The position numbers were made by a program, and so were the translations under genes. Below the pieces are notes generated by a model, which did not search any database, was not told where the DNA came from, and saw only the letters and a list, made by a program, of their open reading frames with translations. A stretch of 64,000 nt of DNA, from the NCBI GenBank assembly GCA_012034595.1, contig JAAUPE010000003.1, positions 28,809 through 92,808 of the forward strand, in the 5' to 3' direction. Each line of letters opens with the position of its first letter. Position 1 is the stretch's first letter. Below are positions 56,418 through 64,000 of the stretch, one piece after another. The stretch is from Calothrix sp. CSU_2_0 (GTDB taxonomy: Bacteria; Cyanobacteriota; Cyanobacteriia; Cyanobacteriales; Nostocaceae).

Positions 56418-57285
56418 AGTCTACTTCCCCATGCAGCGCGTATTAAATATTTCACCCACGATTTCACCTAGAGTATCCAGGCAATGTCAAATCGTCTCAT
56501 AACCTTAGTTCGTTGATTTTACAATGTCAGTATAATATCAAACCAATTAATCTTTACTTACTTAGTTGAGTTGAATTATTTCAACATCAATAATATTAAG
56601 TAAATAAACTTACATTTGATTTAGTTTGCATTTGCAGCAAATTAAATCGTTCTCAGGGAAAAAATTGCTTAATCGCTAGTGCGATCGCTCATCAAGACCA
56701 AGTTAAATCAAGGCTTTCCCCAATGTCCGAAGAATTATATACTGTAATAGTCGATTAGCGCTAGTATCTAGCGAAAAGAATTATATCATGAGGTTAATAT
56801 AGTTACAATTACCTAGAGCTAGATAATTCTTTTTGCAGTTATAAGTTTTTTAAAATTATCCGTATTAGCTCGAAATATCCTTACTGTGAGAGACTTTTTA
56901 GCTAATTAGTTGAAATTGTTAATCAATATGCAGAATCTTGTTATTCTAATTGATAGTCTATAGCCAAATATGGTGCGATGGCGACAGTTCTACTGAGCTA
57001 TTACCCTTTGCTTCGACCGAACAAAAGCATAAAAGCCTACTTGGCTCTTAAATTGGTGCAAAATCAAAGGCAAAACTAGCTTGATTTTATATCCGCAAGC
57101 TAATAGCGTTAAGAGCAGGCAGTTTGTCGGGGTTTAGACAGATTTTCCTCTGACCACCAAATTCCAACTCCCAAATTCTGACTCCTGAATTCTGACTCCT
57201 GAATTCCTGAATTCTGACTACTAAATTCTTACTTAATAACAGCTATGGTAACTTTCAGTGTTACTACGGGGATACTCTAAAGATA
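56418..57285. other. Long upstream region of pdhA with inverted repeats and heptamers
   Basis: The 868-base gap serves divergent ftn2 and pdhA. Bases about 56768-56842 contain imperfect inverted arms (AGCGAAAAGAATTAT and ATAATTCTTTTTGCA) that could form a long hairpin. Bases about 57165-57225 are degenerate ATTCTGACTCCTGA repeats. GTAAC-N7-GTTAC at 57248-57264 is an inverted repeat 21 bases upstream of the pdhA start. No gene is seen. Confidence 0.5.
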
Positions 57286-58320
57286 ATGGTTCAAGAACGC
57301 ACATTACCAACCTTTGATGCCGCTTCCGCAAAAATAAGTAAACAAGAAGGTTTGCTACTTTACGAAGACATGGTACTCGGACGCACGTTTGAAGATAAAT
57401 GCGCCGAAATGTACTATCGAGGCAAAATGTTCGGCTTCGTCCACCTCTACAACGGTCAGGAAGCAGTATCGAGTGGCATTATTAAAGCCATGCGACCAGG
57501 TGAAGATTACGTCAGCAGTACCTATCGCGACCACGTTCATGCCCTGAGTGCAGGAGTTCCAGCCCGCGAAGTCATGGCAGAATTGTTTGGGAAAGAGACA
57601 GGATGCAGCAAAGGACGCGGGGGTTCGATGCACATGTTCTCAGCCGAACATCGCGTACTAGGTGGATATGCGTTTATCGCTGAAGGTATTCCGGTAGCAG
57701 CAGGTGCAGCTTTCCAAAGTAAATATCGTCGCGAAGTTATGGGTGATACCAATTCCGACCAAGTAACAGCCTGCTTCTTCGGAGATGGTGCGACAAATAA
57801 TGGTCAATTTTTTGAGACGCTGAATATGGCAGCGTTATGGAAATTGCCGTTACTTTTTGTTGTTGAGAATAACAAATGGGCGATCGGGATGGCACATGAA
57901 CGTGCTACATCTGACCCCGAAATCTACAAAAAAGCTAGCGTGTTTAATATGGCTGGTGTTGAAGTCGATGGTATGGATGTTTTGGCTGTGTATGAAGTTG
58001 CCAAAGAAGCCGTGCGTCGTGCCCGTGCTGGAGAGGGACCAACTTTAATTGAAGCATTAACTTATCGCTTTCGGGGACACTCATTAGCCGATCCAGACGA
58101 ATTGCGGAGTAAGGAAGAAAAGGATTTTTGGCTTGCTCGCGATCCAATTAAGAGATTGAGAAATCAATTAATTGAGAGAAAATTGGCTACTGAGGAAGAA
58201 TTAAAAGCAATCGACAAGAAAATACAAACCGAGGTTGAAGAATCTGTAGTATTCGCAGAAAGTAGTCCTGAACCAAATCCCAGCGAATTATATCGGTATA
58301 TTTTTGCGGAAAATGATTAA
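57286..58320 (+). CDS. pdhA: Pyruvate dehydrogenase E1 component, alpha subunit
   Basis: With the beta subunit (not in the window) this protein decarboxylates pyruvate using thiamine diphosphate and passes the two-carbon unit to E2. The 344-residue protein has the TPP-binding motif [15 protein letters not shown], ending in [12 protein letters not shown]. The start region is [20 protein letters not shown], followed by [20 protein letters not shown] and [15 protein letters not shown]. The last part holds the His and Ser residues of the loop that in other organisms is phosphorylated. The gene is monocistronic by appearance and distant from the E2 gene at 962. Confidence 0.96.
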   Translation: MVQERTLPTFDAASAKISKQEGLLLYEDMVLGRTFEDKCAEMYYRGKMFGFVHLYNGQEAVSSGIIKAMRPGEDYVSSTYRDHVHALSAGVPAREVMAELFGKETGCSKGRGGSMHMFSAEHRVLGGYAFIAEGIPVAAGAAFQSKYRREVMGDTNSDQVTACFFGDGATNNGQFFETLNMAALWKLPLLFVVENNKWAIGMAHERATSDPEIYKKASVFNMAGVEVDGMDVLAVYEVAKEAVRRARAGEGPTLIEALTYRFRGHSLADPDELRSKEEKDFWLARDPIKRLRNQLIERKLATEEELKAIDKKIQTEVEESVVFAESSPEPNPSELYRYIFAEND

Positions 58321-58321
58321 T

Positions 58322-58410
58322 TGGGGATTGGGAATTGGGCATTGGGCATTGAGCATTGGGCATTGGAATATAGACGAATTGTCGTAGGGGTGGGGTTTCC
58401 CCACCCTTAT
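58322..58410. repeat. Heptamer array and palindrome downstream of pdhA
   Basis: GGGCATT/GAGCATT units (about 58324-58362) are followed by GTAGGGGTGGGGTTTCCCCACCC (about 58385-58407), a palindrome also seen near 31946 and, inverted, near 33283. The palindrome could act as a terminator. Confidence 0.7.
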
Positions 58411-58567
58411 TTACGAGTGATAAATAAATCTATAATGGGATATTTTATTTTCTAGAAGTCCCTTAGTATCGCGAAACTTCCCTCTTAAAATCCCCCAGGG
58501 CTGTTTCATTTTCCAGAGAAAATTTTTAGATCAGCACAGGAATAAACGAGGAAAAACAAGAAAAATT

Positions 58568-59440
58568 ATGTATTCTATAAACCTCGAACAAAGGCAGTAT
58601 AAAACCTACATCCTTAAAGATGAAAGTAGTAATTCCTTGGTTGAAATAGTACCCGATCGCGGTGGAATTATGACTAAATGGCAGGTGAGCGATCGCGATA
58701 TTATGTATCTCGATAGCGATCGCTTTACCAATCCGGAATTAAGCGTGCGTGGTGGGAATCCGATTTTGTTCCCCATCTGCGGGAATTTGCCAGATAATAG
58801 CTACACCCACAACGGTAAGCAATATACCCTCAAACAACATGGGTTTGCTCGTGATTTAGCTTGGGATGTCAACTCCCAAGAAGCTGGCATTAATTCGGCT
58901 GTTCTAACTTTGGTGTTGAAAAGCAGCGACACCACCAAGCAGGTTTATCCGTTTGATTTTGAGGTGACATTTACCTACGAAATTATAGGAAATAGCTTAA
59001 AAATCCGGCAAACCTACCAAAATAAATCAGATGTGGCAATGCCTTGTTCATTTGGCTTTCATCCTTACTTTTTGGTTCGCGATAAAAGCAAATTGAGTTT
59101 TGAAATACCTTCCCAGGAATATTTTGACCATAAAAGCAAAGATACCAAGCAATTTAGCGGTAACTTTGATTTCAATCAAGACGAAATCGATGTTGCATTC
59201 AAAAAATTGAGTGGTAATACTGCGATTGTGACGGATAACGAACGCAATCTCAAACTTACCCTCGAATACGATCGCGACTTCTCAACCCTCGTATTTTGGA
59301 CTCTCAAAGGCAAAGAATTTTATTGCATTGAACCTTGGAGCGCACCTCGCAACTCGATAAATACAGGGGAAAAACTCACAGTCATCGAACCTGGAAACAA
59401 TTATTCAACCGCGATCGCACTCACCGCAAATTTTTTCTAA
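58568..59440 (+). CDS. Aldose 1-epimerase family protein
   Basis: The 290-residue protein belongs to the galactose-mutarotase fold, which interconverts alpha and beta anomers of sugars or sugar phosphates. Active-site landmarks are His in LKQHGFARDLAW, His in CSFGFHPYF and the catalytic Glu in CIEPWSAPRN. The early RGGIMTKWQV and GNPILFPICGNLPD stretches match the LacX-type subfamily. There is no signal peptide, so it is cytoplasmic. Flanked by pdhA and a tRNA gene; the actual substrate cannot be told. Confidence 0.87.
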   Translation: MYSINLEQRQYKTYILKDESSNSLVEIVPDRGGIMTKWQVSDRDIMYLDSDRFTNPELSVRGGNPILFPICGNLPDNSYTHNGKQYTLKQHGFARDLAWDVNSQEAGINSAVLTLVLKSSDTTKQVYPFDFEVTFTYEIIGNSLKIRQTYQNKSDVAMPCSFGFHPYFLVRDKSKLSFEIPSQEYFDHKSKDTKQFSGNFDFNQDEIDVAFKKLSGNTAIVTDNERNLKLTLEYDRDFSTLVFWTLKGKEFYCIEPWSAPRNSINTGEKLTVIEPGNNYSTAIALTANFF

Positions 59441-59532
59441 AAGATTTTTTCGTTTAACCCTTTACAAATCTATAGATATTCGTGGTAGAATAGTCAAGTT
59501 GAAAAACAAAAATGCCAGACAACACAAGGCAG

Positions 59533-59604
<72 letters not shown>

Positions 59605-60054
59605 TAACCAAGTTAAATTAAGATAGAAGCCCAAAAAAGACAAAAATCATATGCTTGACTTTTTATTGGGCGTGTGTTTCGTTACAGAACTTCTATTTTT
59701 CATAAATCATAATTCTGGAATAGTTGTCAAGAAATCATTACATTTAGATTACATTGATAACTAAGACGGGGTTTTTATGATTGGAGAACGATATGCCGGG
59801 GGCATTAAGCTCGCCAAACTTTGCTGGAGGACAATCCCCCAGCAAGATTTTGCCACTTATCGCAATTTACTCATGGCACTCCTGCGAGAAACACAAGCCA
59901 TAATTCACACTTTTTTGTTTGACTCAAACTTTTTCAACATAAGCACTCATCACTAGTTATAATTTCCTATAAGTTGAAAAAACTCTTAAGATTAGCGTAA
60001 GAAATGCGCTTATCTCGAATTCACTAGCTTACAACCACACTTGGAGGACTATCT
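59605..60054. other. Upstream region of the aldolase gene with palindromic element
   Basis: The 450-base gap contains a copy of the dispersed element, GATATGCCGGGGGCATTAAG, at about 59790-59809, and related sequence up to about 59860. The remainder should carry the fba promoter. No gene is seen. Confidence 0.5.
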
Positions 60055-61134
60055 ATGGCGCTCGTACCAATGCGGCTAATGTTGGATCATGCTGCTGAAA
60101 ACGGTTACGGCATCCCAGCTTTCAACGTTAACAACTTGGAGCAGATTCAAGCCATTATGCAGGCTGCCCATGAAACAGATAGCCCTGTAATTTTACAGGC
60201 TTCTCGTGGCGCTCGTAAGTATGCTGGTGAGAACTTTCTGCGTCACCTGATTTTGGCTGCGGTGGAAACCTACCCTCATATTCCCATTGTCATGCACCAA
60301 GACCACGGTAATGAGCCAGCAACTTGCTACTCAGCAATGAAGCACGGTTTTACCAGTGTCATGATGGACGGTTCACTACAAGCAGATGCCAAGTCTCCTG
60401 CTAGCTTCGAGTACAACGTCGATGTTACCCGTAAAGTAGTAGAAGTTGCTCACGCTTTGGGTGTGAGTGTTGAAGGTGAACTCGGTTGCTTGGGTTCTTT
60501 AGAAACTGGCATGGGTGAAGCAGAAGACGGACATGGTTTTGAAGGAAAACTCGACCATTCCCAGCTTTTGACCGATCCTGATGAAGCTGTACAGTTTGTC
60601 GAACAAACACAAGTGGATGCTTTGGCAGTTGCCATTGGTACTAGCCACGGTGCTTACAAGTTTACTCGCAAACCCACTGGTGAAATTTTGGCAATCAGCC
60701 GCATTGAAGAAATTCACCGTCGTTTGCCTAATACCCACTTGGTAATGCATGGTTCCTCTTCCGTACCTGAAGATTTGATTGCATTAATCAACCAGTATGG
60801 TGGTGCGATTCCTGAAACCTACGGTGTACCTGTTGAAGAAATTCAAAAAGGTATCAAGTGTGGTGTTCGTAAGGTAAATATTGACACTGACAACCGTTTG
60901 GCAATCACTGCTGCGGTACGGGAAGCTTTGGCTAAAGATGCTAAAGAATTTGACCCCCGTCACTTCCTCAAACCTTCCATCAAGTACATGCAAAAAGTTT
61001 GTGCTGAACGCTATCAACAGTTTGAAACTGCTGGGAACGCAAGCAAAATCAAGCAAGTGAGTCTTGATGATTTCGCTGCTAAGTATGCTAAGGGTGAATT
61101 TGCTGCTAAAACCAAAGCTGCAGCAAAAGTGTAA
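60055..61134 (+). CDS. fba: Fructose-bisphosphate aldolase, class II (Calvin cycle type)
   Basis: This Zn-dependent aldolase joins DHAP with glyceraldehyde 3-phosphate, or with erythrose 4-phosphate, in the Calvin cycle and glycolysis. The 359-residue protein shows zinc and substrate motifs [16 protein letters not shown] (His ligand), [34 protein letters not shown] and [14 protein letters not shown]. The length and the Ala/Lys-rich tail fit the long cyanobacterial and proteobacterial CbbA type. TTGGAGGAC supplies a strong ribosome site. The reaction links directly to the DHAP produced by the Dha kinase genes in the window. Confidence 0.97.
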   Translation: MALVPMRLMLDHAAENGYGIPAFNVNNLEQIQAIMQAAHETDSPVILQASRGARKYAGENFLRHLILAAVETYPHIPIVMHQDHGNEPATCYSAMKHGFTSVMMDGSLQADAKSPASFEYNVDVTRKVVEVAHALGVSVEGELGCLGSLETGMGEAEDGHGFEGKLDHSQLLTDPDEAVQFVEQTQVDALAVAIGTSHGAYKFTRKPTGEILAISRIEEIHRRLPNTHLVMHGSSSVPEDLIALINQYGGAIPETYGVPVEEIQKGIKCGVRKVNIDTDNRLAITAAVREALAKDAKEFDPRHFLKPSIKYMQKVCAERYQQFETAGNASKIKQVSLDDFAAKYAKGEFAAKTKAAAKV

Positions 61135-61183
61135 TTTAGATCGAGCATAGTTACATCCCGAATAAAAAGGTTACAAAATAATG

Positions 61184-61210
61184 AACCCGGTGTCTCGATG
61201 ATGCCGGGTT
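61184..61210 (+). terminator. Terminator hairpin downstream of fba
   Basis: AACCCGG (61184-61190) pairs with CCGGGTT (61204-61210), followed by TCTGGCTTTGATAGTTTTT. It lies about 50 bases after the fba stop and faces the convergent HigA gene. Confidence 0.65.
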
Positions 61211-61259
61211 TCTGGCTTTGATAGTTTTTACTATCTTAGAAACCAGGTTAATAAAGTTA

Positions 61260-61667
61260 TTAATTTTCAAAAAAAACCGCAGGTGAAATATGGAAAAAAT
61301 CAGCTAGCTGACGAATTTGTTCGGATGTCAGATTTTGTTCACCGCTTAAAATTCCAGACAGAATAGACTCGGCTTTAAAAATAGGAATTAGGTCTTTTTG
61401 CTGTAAGTTTAATTCAACTATCAGGGCTTTTAAAAGCTCGACCCCACCGATATCAGGTATTTTTTCCTGTTTCTCTTCATATTCATATACTAAAGTACCT
61501 AAAACATTTAAATAATCTTGCTCGTCCTTAGTTAAATCGCCTTTATCAATTAATAGATCAATTACTTTTTGTGTAGAAATAAACTCTTCAACACAACTAA
61601 TTGGACGAGGTGGAAAAGATTTTAGTAACTCAATATAGGCATTATTATCACGTATACCAAGAGTCAT
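61260..61667 (-). CDS. higA: HigA-like antitoxin with XRE helix-turn-helix
   Basis: The 135-residue protein has an N-terminal segment MTLGIRDNNAYIELLKSFPP typical of HigA-type antitoxins, a helical middle, and a C-terminal helix-turn-helix (LNLQQKDLIPIFKAESILSG, LTSEQIRQLADFFHISPAVF). The start is ATG 61667, supported by AAGGAGG ten bases upstream; the frame is open 10 codons further, but that lies in the toxin gene. The gene overlaps the upstream toxin by 20 bases. The antitoxin neutralises the toxin and probably represses the pair. Confidence 0.88.
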   Translation of the reverse strand: MTLGIRDNNAYIELLKSFPPRPISCVEEFISTQKVIDLLIDKGDLTKDEQDYLNVLGTLVYEYEEKQEKIPDIGGVELLKALIVELNLQQKDLIPIFKAESILSGILSGEQNLTSEQIRQLADFFHISPAVFFEN

Positions 61668-61950
61668 TTTTCCATTCCTCCTTATCATATTCCGCATGCG
61701 TTAAAACATGACGGATAAATACTTTTTGATAGTTATAATCTACCAACACAATCAAACGGTACTTATTTCCACCAATATTAAATACTGTCAAATTGCCAAC
61801 TTGGTCAGCAGAAGGAAAAGCTTCTCGCAATTCAACAAAATTCTGCCATTGGGCTAACAATGTCAACTTGTACCACGTTCTCATACTAGTTTCAGCCTTG
61901 GAATATTTGTTCCAAAACTCCACCAGTCTCGAACGAGTAATTATGTGCAT
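61648..61950 (-). CDS. higB: HigB-type toxin (RelE/ParE superfamily mRNA interferase)
   Basis: The 100-residue protein matches HigB toxins, which cut mRNA on the ribosome. Family stretches are MHIITRSRLVEFWNKYSKAE, WQNFVELREAFPSADQVG, VFNIGGNKYRLIVLVDY and KVFIRHVLTHAEYDK. The His, Arg, Lys and Tyr residues of the catalytic face are all present, so the toxin looks intact. Toxin-first order with overlapping antitoxin is the normal HigBA arrangement. Such pairs are commonly carried by horizontal transfer. Confidence 0.9.
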   Translation of the reverse strand: MHIITRSRLVEFWNKYSKAETSMRTWYKLTLLAQWQNFVELREAFPSADQVGNLTVFNIGGNKYRLIVLVDYNYQKVFIRHVLTHAEYDKEEWKNDSWYT

Positions 61951-62195
61951 CCCAATCTTCCTCGCTCAAATGCCCCTTTCTAAAGTTATAGCAATTCAAG
62001 AAATCATTGCAACATATAGACAATCGGTAAGGGTACAGCGTAATGTACTTTACCCCTACAAACCCATCTGTCAGGTTATTTTTTCAAATTGGTATTATTT
62101 ATGCGATCGCACCGAAAACAATGCTAGCAGATTGGGAAGTTGAGCAACAAGCTTTTTTAGTAGTAGGAAAATAGAAGTTGGATTTATTGAGATAT

Positions 62196-63536
62196 TTAAT
62201 GAGTGCGATATGCCTTTGGCATTAAGCTCCCGCTTATCGCACAATTATCAACACCCGAATCTGATGGCAGCAACGCGATCGCATGAGGTACTGGACGGGG
62301 AGTATAAGGAACTAAGGATTGTCCTTGGAAAGCTAAAGATGCACTCGCACCGGAATCTAGCATTACAGCATCCTGTATACCCGCTTTGATAAGTACAATT
62401 CCTAACTTGGCTGAATCGACAGAATTAGTAGAAACACCAATAGTGGGAACCCGATCTTTGCTAATACCCCAAAATGCACGATGTCGAGCCACATCAGCAC
62501 CATAAAGGGTTTTATAACTTTCTCTAGGAAGGTTTTTGCCATCTTTGACTAACCAAGCACCAGCGACAAATGCATCGGTGACATCAGGCATTTCTGCTTG
62601 GATACCTGCGAGAGTGTTGTGTTTCTCAGGTACAAAAGGAATATAACTAACTTTGTGGGGACTAATTAGTACAAGTGGTCTGCCAGCGAGTTTTTTATTT
62701 TCGCTGTTGTTTCCGGGTATAAATTGATTGGTAACTTGACTCATTACTGGTCCAATCATCGTGTTGGATTTCAGGTATTTGAGCGAAAAAAATGTCCCGT
62801 CAACTGCTGCGATCGCATTTGTGCCACTTTTGGCGATAATTTCTGGAACCTGGTAGCGGCTATCTGCGTGAATGCTGATAGGTTTACCACCAGAAATTAA
62901 AATTAGGGAAACATTATTAATAGTTGTTCGGGCTAGTTGAACGGGATTTTTAAAGTTGAAGTCGGGGTTGAATAGGGGTAATAATTCTCGCTGCCAGACT
63001 TGAATGTAAATACTTAGCGGTTTTTCAATGGAAATTGCTGGTAAGGGGATGACATTATCGGTAATGATGCGGGGAAACCCTGATGCAGCAAATTTATTAC
63101 CAAAATTGTTACCCAATTTGCTGGCATCAACTAAAGTTGTTAATGTATTTTTTTGGGAAACAACTTGAATTACCTGACTTCGGTTTTCCAACCATTTCGA
63201 TACTTGCTCGGAAACCCTAGCTAGATGGGAAACCCCTAAACTTTGACCACAAGCTTGATTTTGAGTTGATAAACTTTTAGACTTATCCGAATTAGAAGCA
63301 GATAATTCTGCGTAGACCGGAAGGGACTTGTCGTAAGACATCGCAATCTGTGGACATAATAGTAACAATAAATACAAGTTCATCATTACTAAAGAAAGTT
63401 TAGCAATGATGGTTTGATTTTTACTCTGAAGGCAGGAATTAATGCTACAAAAGTGTTGATTTCGCTTGCCAGTAGAATTACTTGTAATTCCATTTATACT
63501 GGTGGGAAAAAGGTTATTTTTAGGGATTAACGTCAT
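62196..63536 (-). CDS. Phosphodiester glycosidase family exported protein
   Basis: The 446-residue protein has a 45-residue N-terminal extension before a hydrophobic export segment (LSLVMMNLYLLLLLCPQIAM), a linker region, and a phosphodiester glycosidase (NAGPA/DUF2233) domain from about residue 200. Landmarks are NNVSLILISGGKPISIH, AIAAVDGTFFSLKYL, RHRAFWGISKDRVPTIGV and DAVMLDSGASASLAFQG. The final 15 residues (CAISGSLMPKAYRTH) are encoded by a dispersed palindromic element at 62203-62242, which also sits at the stop. The start codon lacks a well-spaced ribosome site, so a start farther in is possible. A surface polysaccharide role is inferred from the family. Confidence 0.8.
   Translation of the reverse strand: MTLIPKNNLFPTSINGITSNSTGKRNQHFCSINSCLQSKNQTIIAKLSLVMMNLYLLLLLCPQIAMSYDKSLPVYAELSASNSDKSKSLSTQNQACGQSLGVSHLARVSEQVSKWLENRSQVIQVVSQKNTLTTLVDASKLGNNFGNKFAASGFPRIITDNVIPLPAISIEKPLSIYIQVWQRELLPLFNPDFNFKNPVQLARTTINNVSLILISGGKPISIHADSRYQVPEIIAKSGTNAIAAVDGTFFSLKYLKSNTMIGPVMSQVTNQFIPGNNSENKKLAGRPLVLISPHKVSYIPFVPEKHNTLAGIQAEMPDVTDAFVAGAWLVKDGKNLPRESYKTLYGADVARHRAFWGISKDRVPTIGVSTNSVDSAKLGIVLIKAGIQDAVMLDSGASASLAFQGQSLVPYTPRPVPHAIALLPSDSGVDNCAISGSLMPKAYRTH
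62203..62242. repeat. Dispersed palindromic element forming a gene's 3' end
   Basis: The 40-base element has inverted ends GTGCGATA/TATCGCAC and an internal GCCTTTGGC. Related copies are at 110-148, 55018-55052 and 59788-59815, and a longer relative at 20132-20192. Confidence 0.8.
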
Positions 63537-64000
63537 ACTTCCTTTTCAGAGATTTTTGCTTCTGTATCCGTGATTACTCTGATGCAAAGAGATGGCATTT
63601 ATACCCTAATCTTTTAGAGTTAAGCTCAAAAAAAGATAGCAGTAAGAAGAGCTTAAGTGTTACTTTGCTGTTCTTACTGCTATTCGAGTGTTAATTAAGA
63701 GACTTCCAAATAAAAAAATATCCCAAAATTTCTTGTAGTGCAGGTATCTTGCCTGCTAATAATACAAGAACGGCAGGATGCCCATCCCACAGGATTGGAT
63801 CGTATTTTTGATGGTGTTCTCTAACTGTTAATCCAGGCTTAATTAAAAGGAATTTCAGTAGTGACGCAAAATTAAATATATATTGTCATTGCTAAGTAGA
63901 GTAAAGCTTTGAGCTTATGGCAATGTATAAATATTTTTGCGTACCCACTTGACAATTACTTAACAGTAAATTGAGTTATCATTCCAGCTTGAAACTGTCC
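63537..64000. other. Terminal intergenic region with palindromes
   Basis: Bases 63636-63648 and 63671-63683 are perfect 13-base inverted arms (ATAGCAGTAAGAA and complement) separated by 22 bases. At about 63735-63800 lie repeats of the GGCATCCTGCC type seen near 32019. No gene is visible before the window ends. Confidence 0.55.

Noticed and set aside
57248..57264. NtcA site upstream of pdhA
   Set aside because: GTAAC-N7-GTTAC is an inverted repeat but the spacing does not fit the GTA-N8-TAC consensus.
61793..62143. 116-codon plus-strand open frame
   Set aside because: It is largely antisense to the higB gene, which has clear homology, and shows no protein features of its own.

Overview
This 64-kb window is a chromosomal segment of a cyanobacterium, most likely a filamentous, heterocyst-type (Nostocales-like) species. 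Four things point there: the octamer GCGATCGC and its close relatives recur in both genes and gaps; heptanucleotide tandem arrays (STRR type, e.g. AACTCCT, GGGCATT, CCCCAAT) fill many intergenic gaps; short palindromic elements are dispersed through the window; and the gene set is cyanobacterial (Ftn2/ZipN division protein, bilin-binding GAF kinase, plastid-type pyruvate dehydrogenase E1 alpha and E2, Calvin-cycle class II aldolase, FutABC iron transporter, SLH-OprB porin). The species cannot be named from the sequence alone.

Layout. 1-2.3 kb: a truncated exported protein and the pyruvate dehydrogenase E2 gene. 2.5-7.2 kb: a Uma2-type nuclease gene converging on a minus-strand cluster (membrane protein, small Ser/Gly-rich exported peptide, membrane-embedded spermidine-synthase-like protein, DUF4178 protein) that looks like one envelope-related unit. 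7.5-13 kb: two exported HEAT-repeat paralogues, a large membrane pentapeptide-repeat protein and an RtcB ligase. 13.4-15.2 kb: a methyltransferase and a HAD hydrolase. 16.1-21.3 kb: a full Fut-type ferric iron ABC transporter with two binding proteins. 21.4-31.9 kb: a three-carbon module with PTS-dependent dihydroxyacetone kinase (DhaK, DhaL and a DhaM-HPr-EI fusion), an SLC13 transporter behind a structured leader, a frameshifted glycerate kinase, a receiver-only regulator, a porin and a lipoprotein. 32-38 kb: three proteins sharing a cysteine-free HMA-like domain, one of them an atypical P-type ATPase, plus a DUF5132 protein and a MITE-like insertion. 38.2-43.7 kb: peptide deformylase, an HtrA protease, dnaA, a dense DnaA-box cluster (probable oriC) and dnaN. 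43.8-53.6 kb: a histidine kinase with two candidate bilin-binding GAF domains, an ArsA-HSP20 ATPase, small conserved proteins, a phosphodiester glycosidase-like lipoprotein flanked by long inverted repeats, a DUF4912 protein and an AEC transporter. 54-64 kb: Ftn2 (frameshifted), PDH E1 alpha, aldose 1-epimerase, tRNA-Lys, fructose-bisphosphate aldolase, a HigBA toxin-antitoxin pair and a second phosphodiester glycosidase-like protein.

How the parts fit together. Several genes feed lower glycolysis and the Calvin cycle: Dha kinase makes DHAP, aldolase uses DHAP, glycerate kinase makes phosphoglycerate, and PDH consumes pyruvate. The SLC13 carrier and porin could supply substrates. Three genes (glycerate kinase, P-type ATPase, ftn2) each carry one apparent single-base deletion that splits an otherwise intact reading frame. 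Because ftn2 is a core division gene, sequencing error is at least as likely as real gene loss. The best candidates for poorly described biology are the HMA-like/P-ATPase cluster, the spermidine-synthase/DUF4178 envelope cluster, the HEAT/pentapeptide cluster, the dual-GAF kinase and the structured leader in front of the SLC13 gene.
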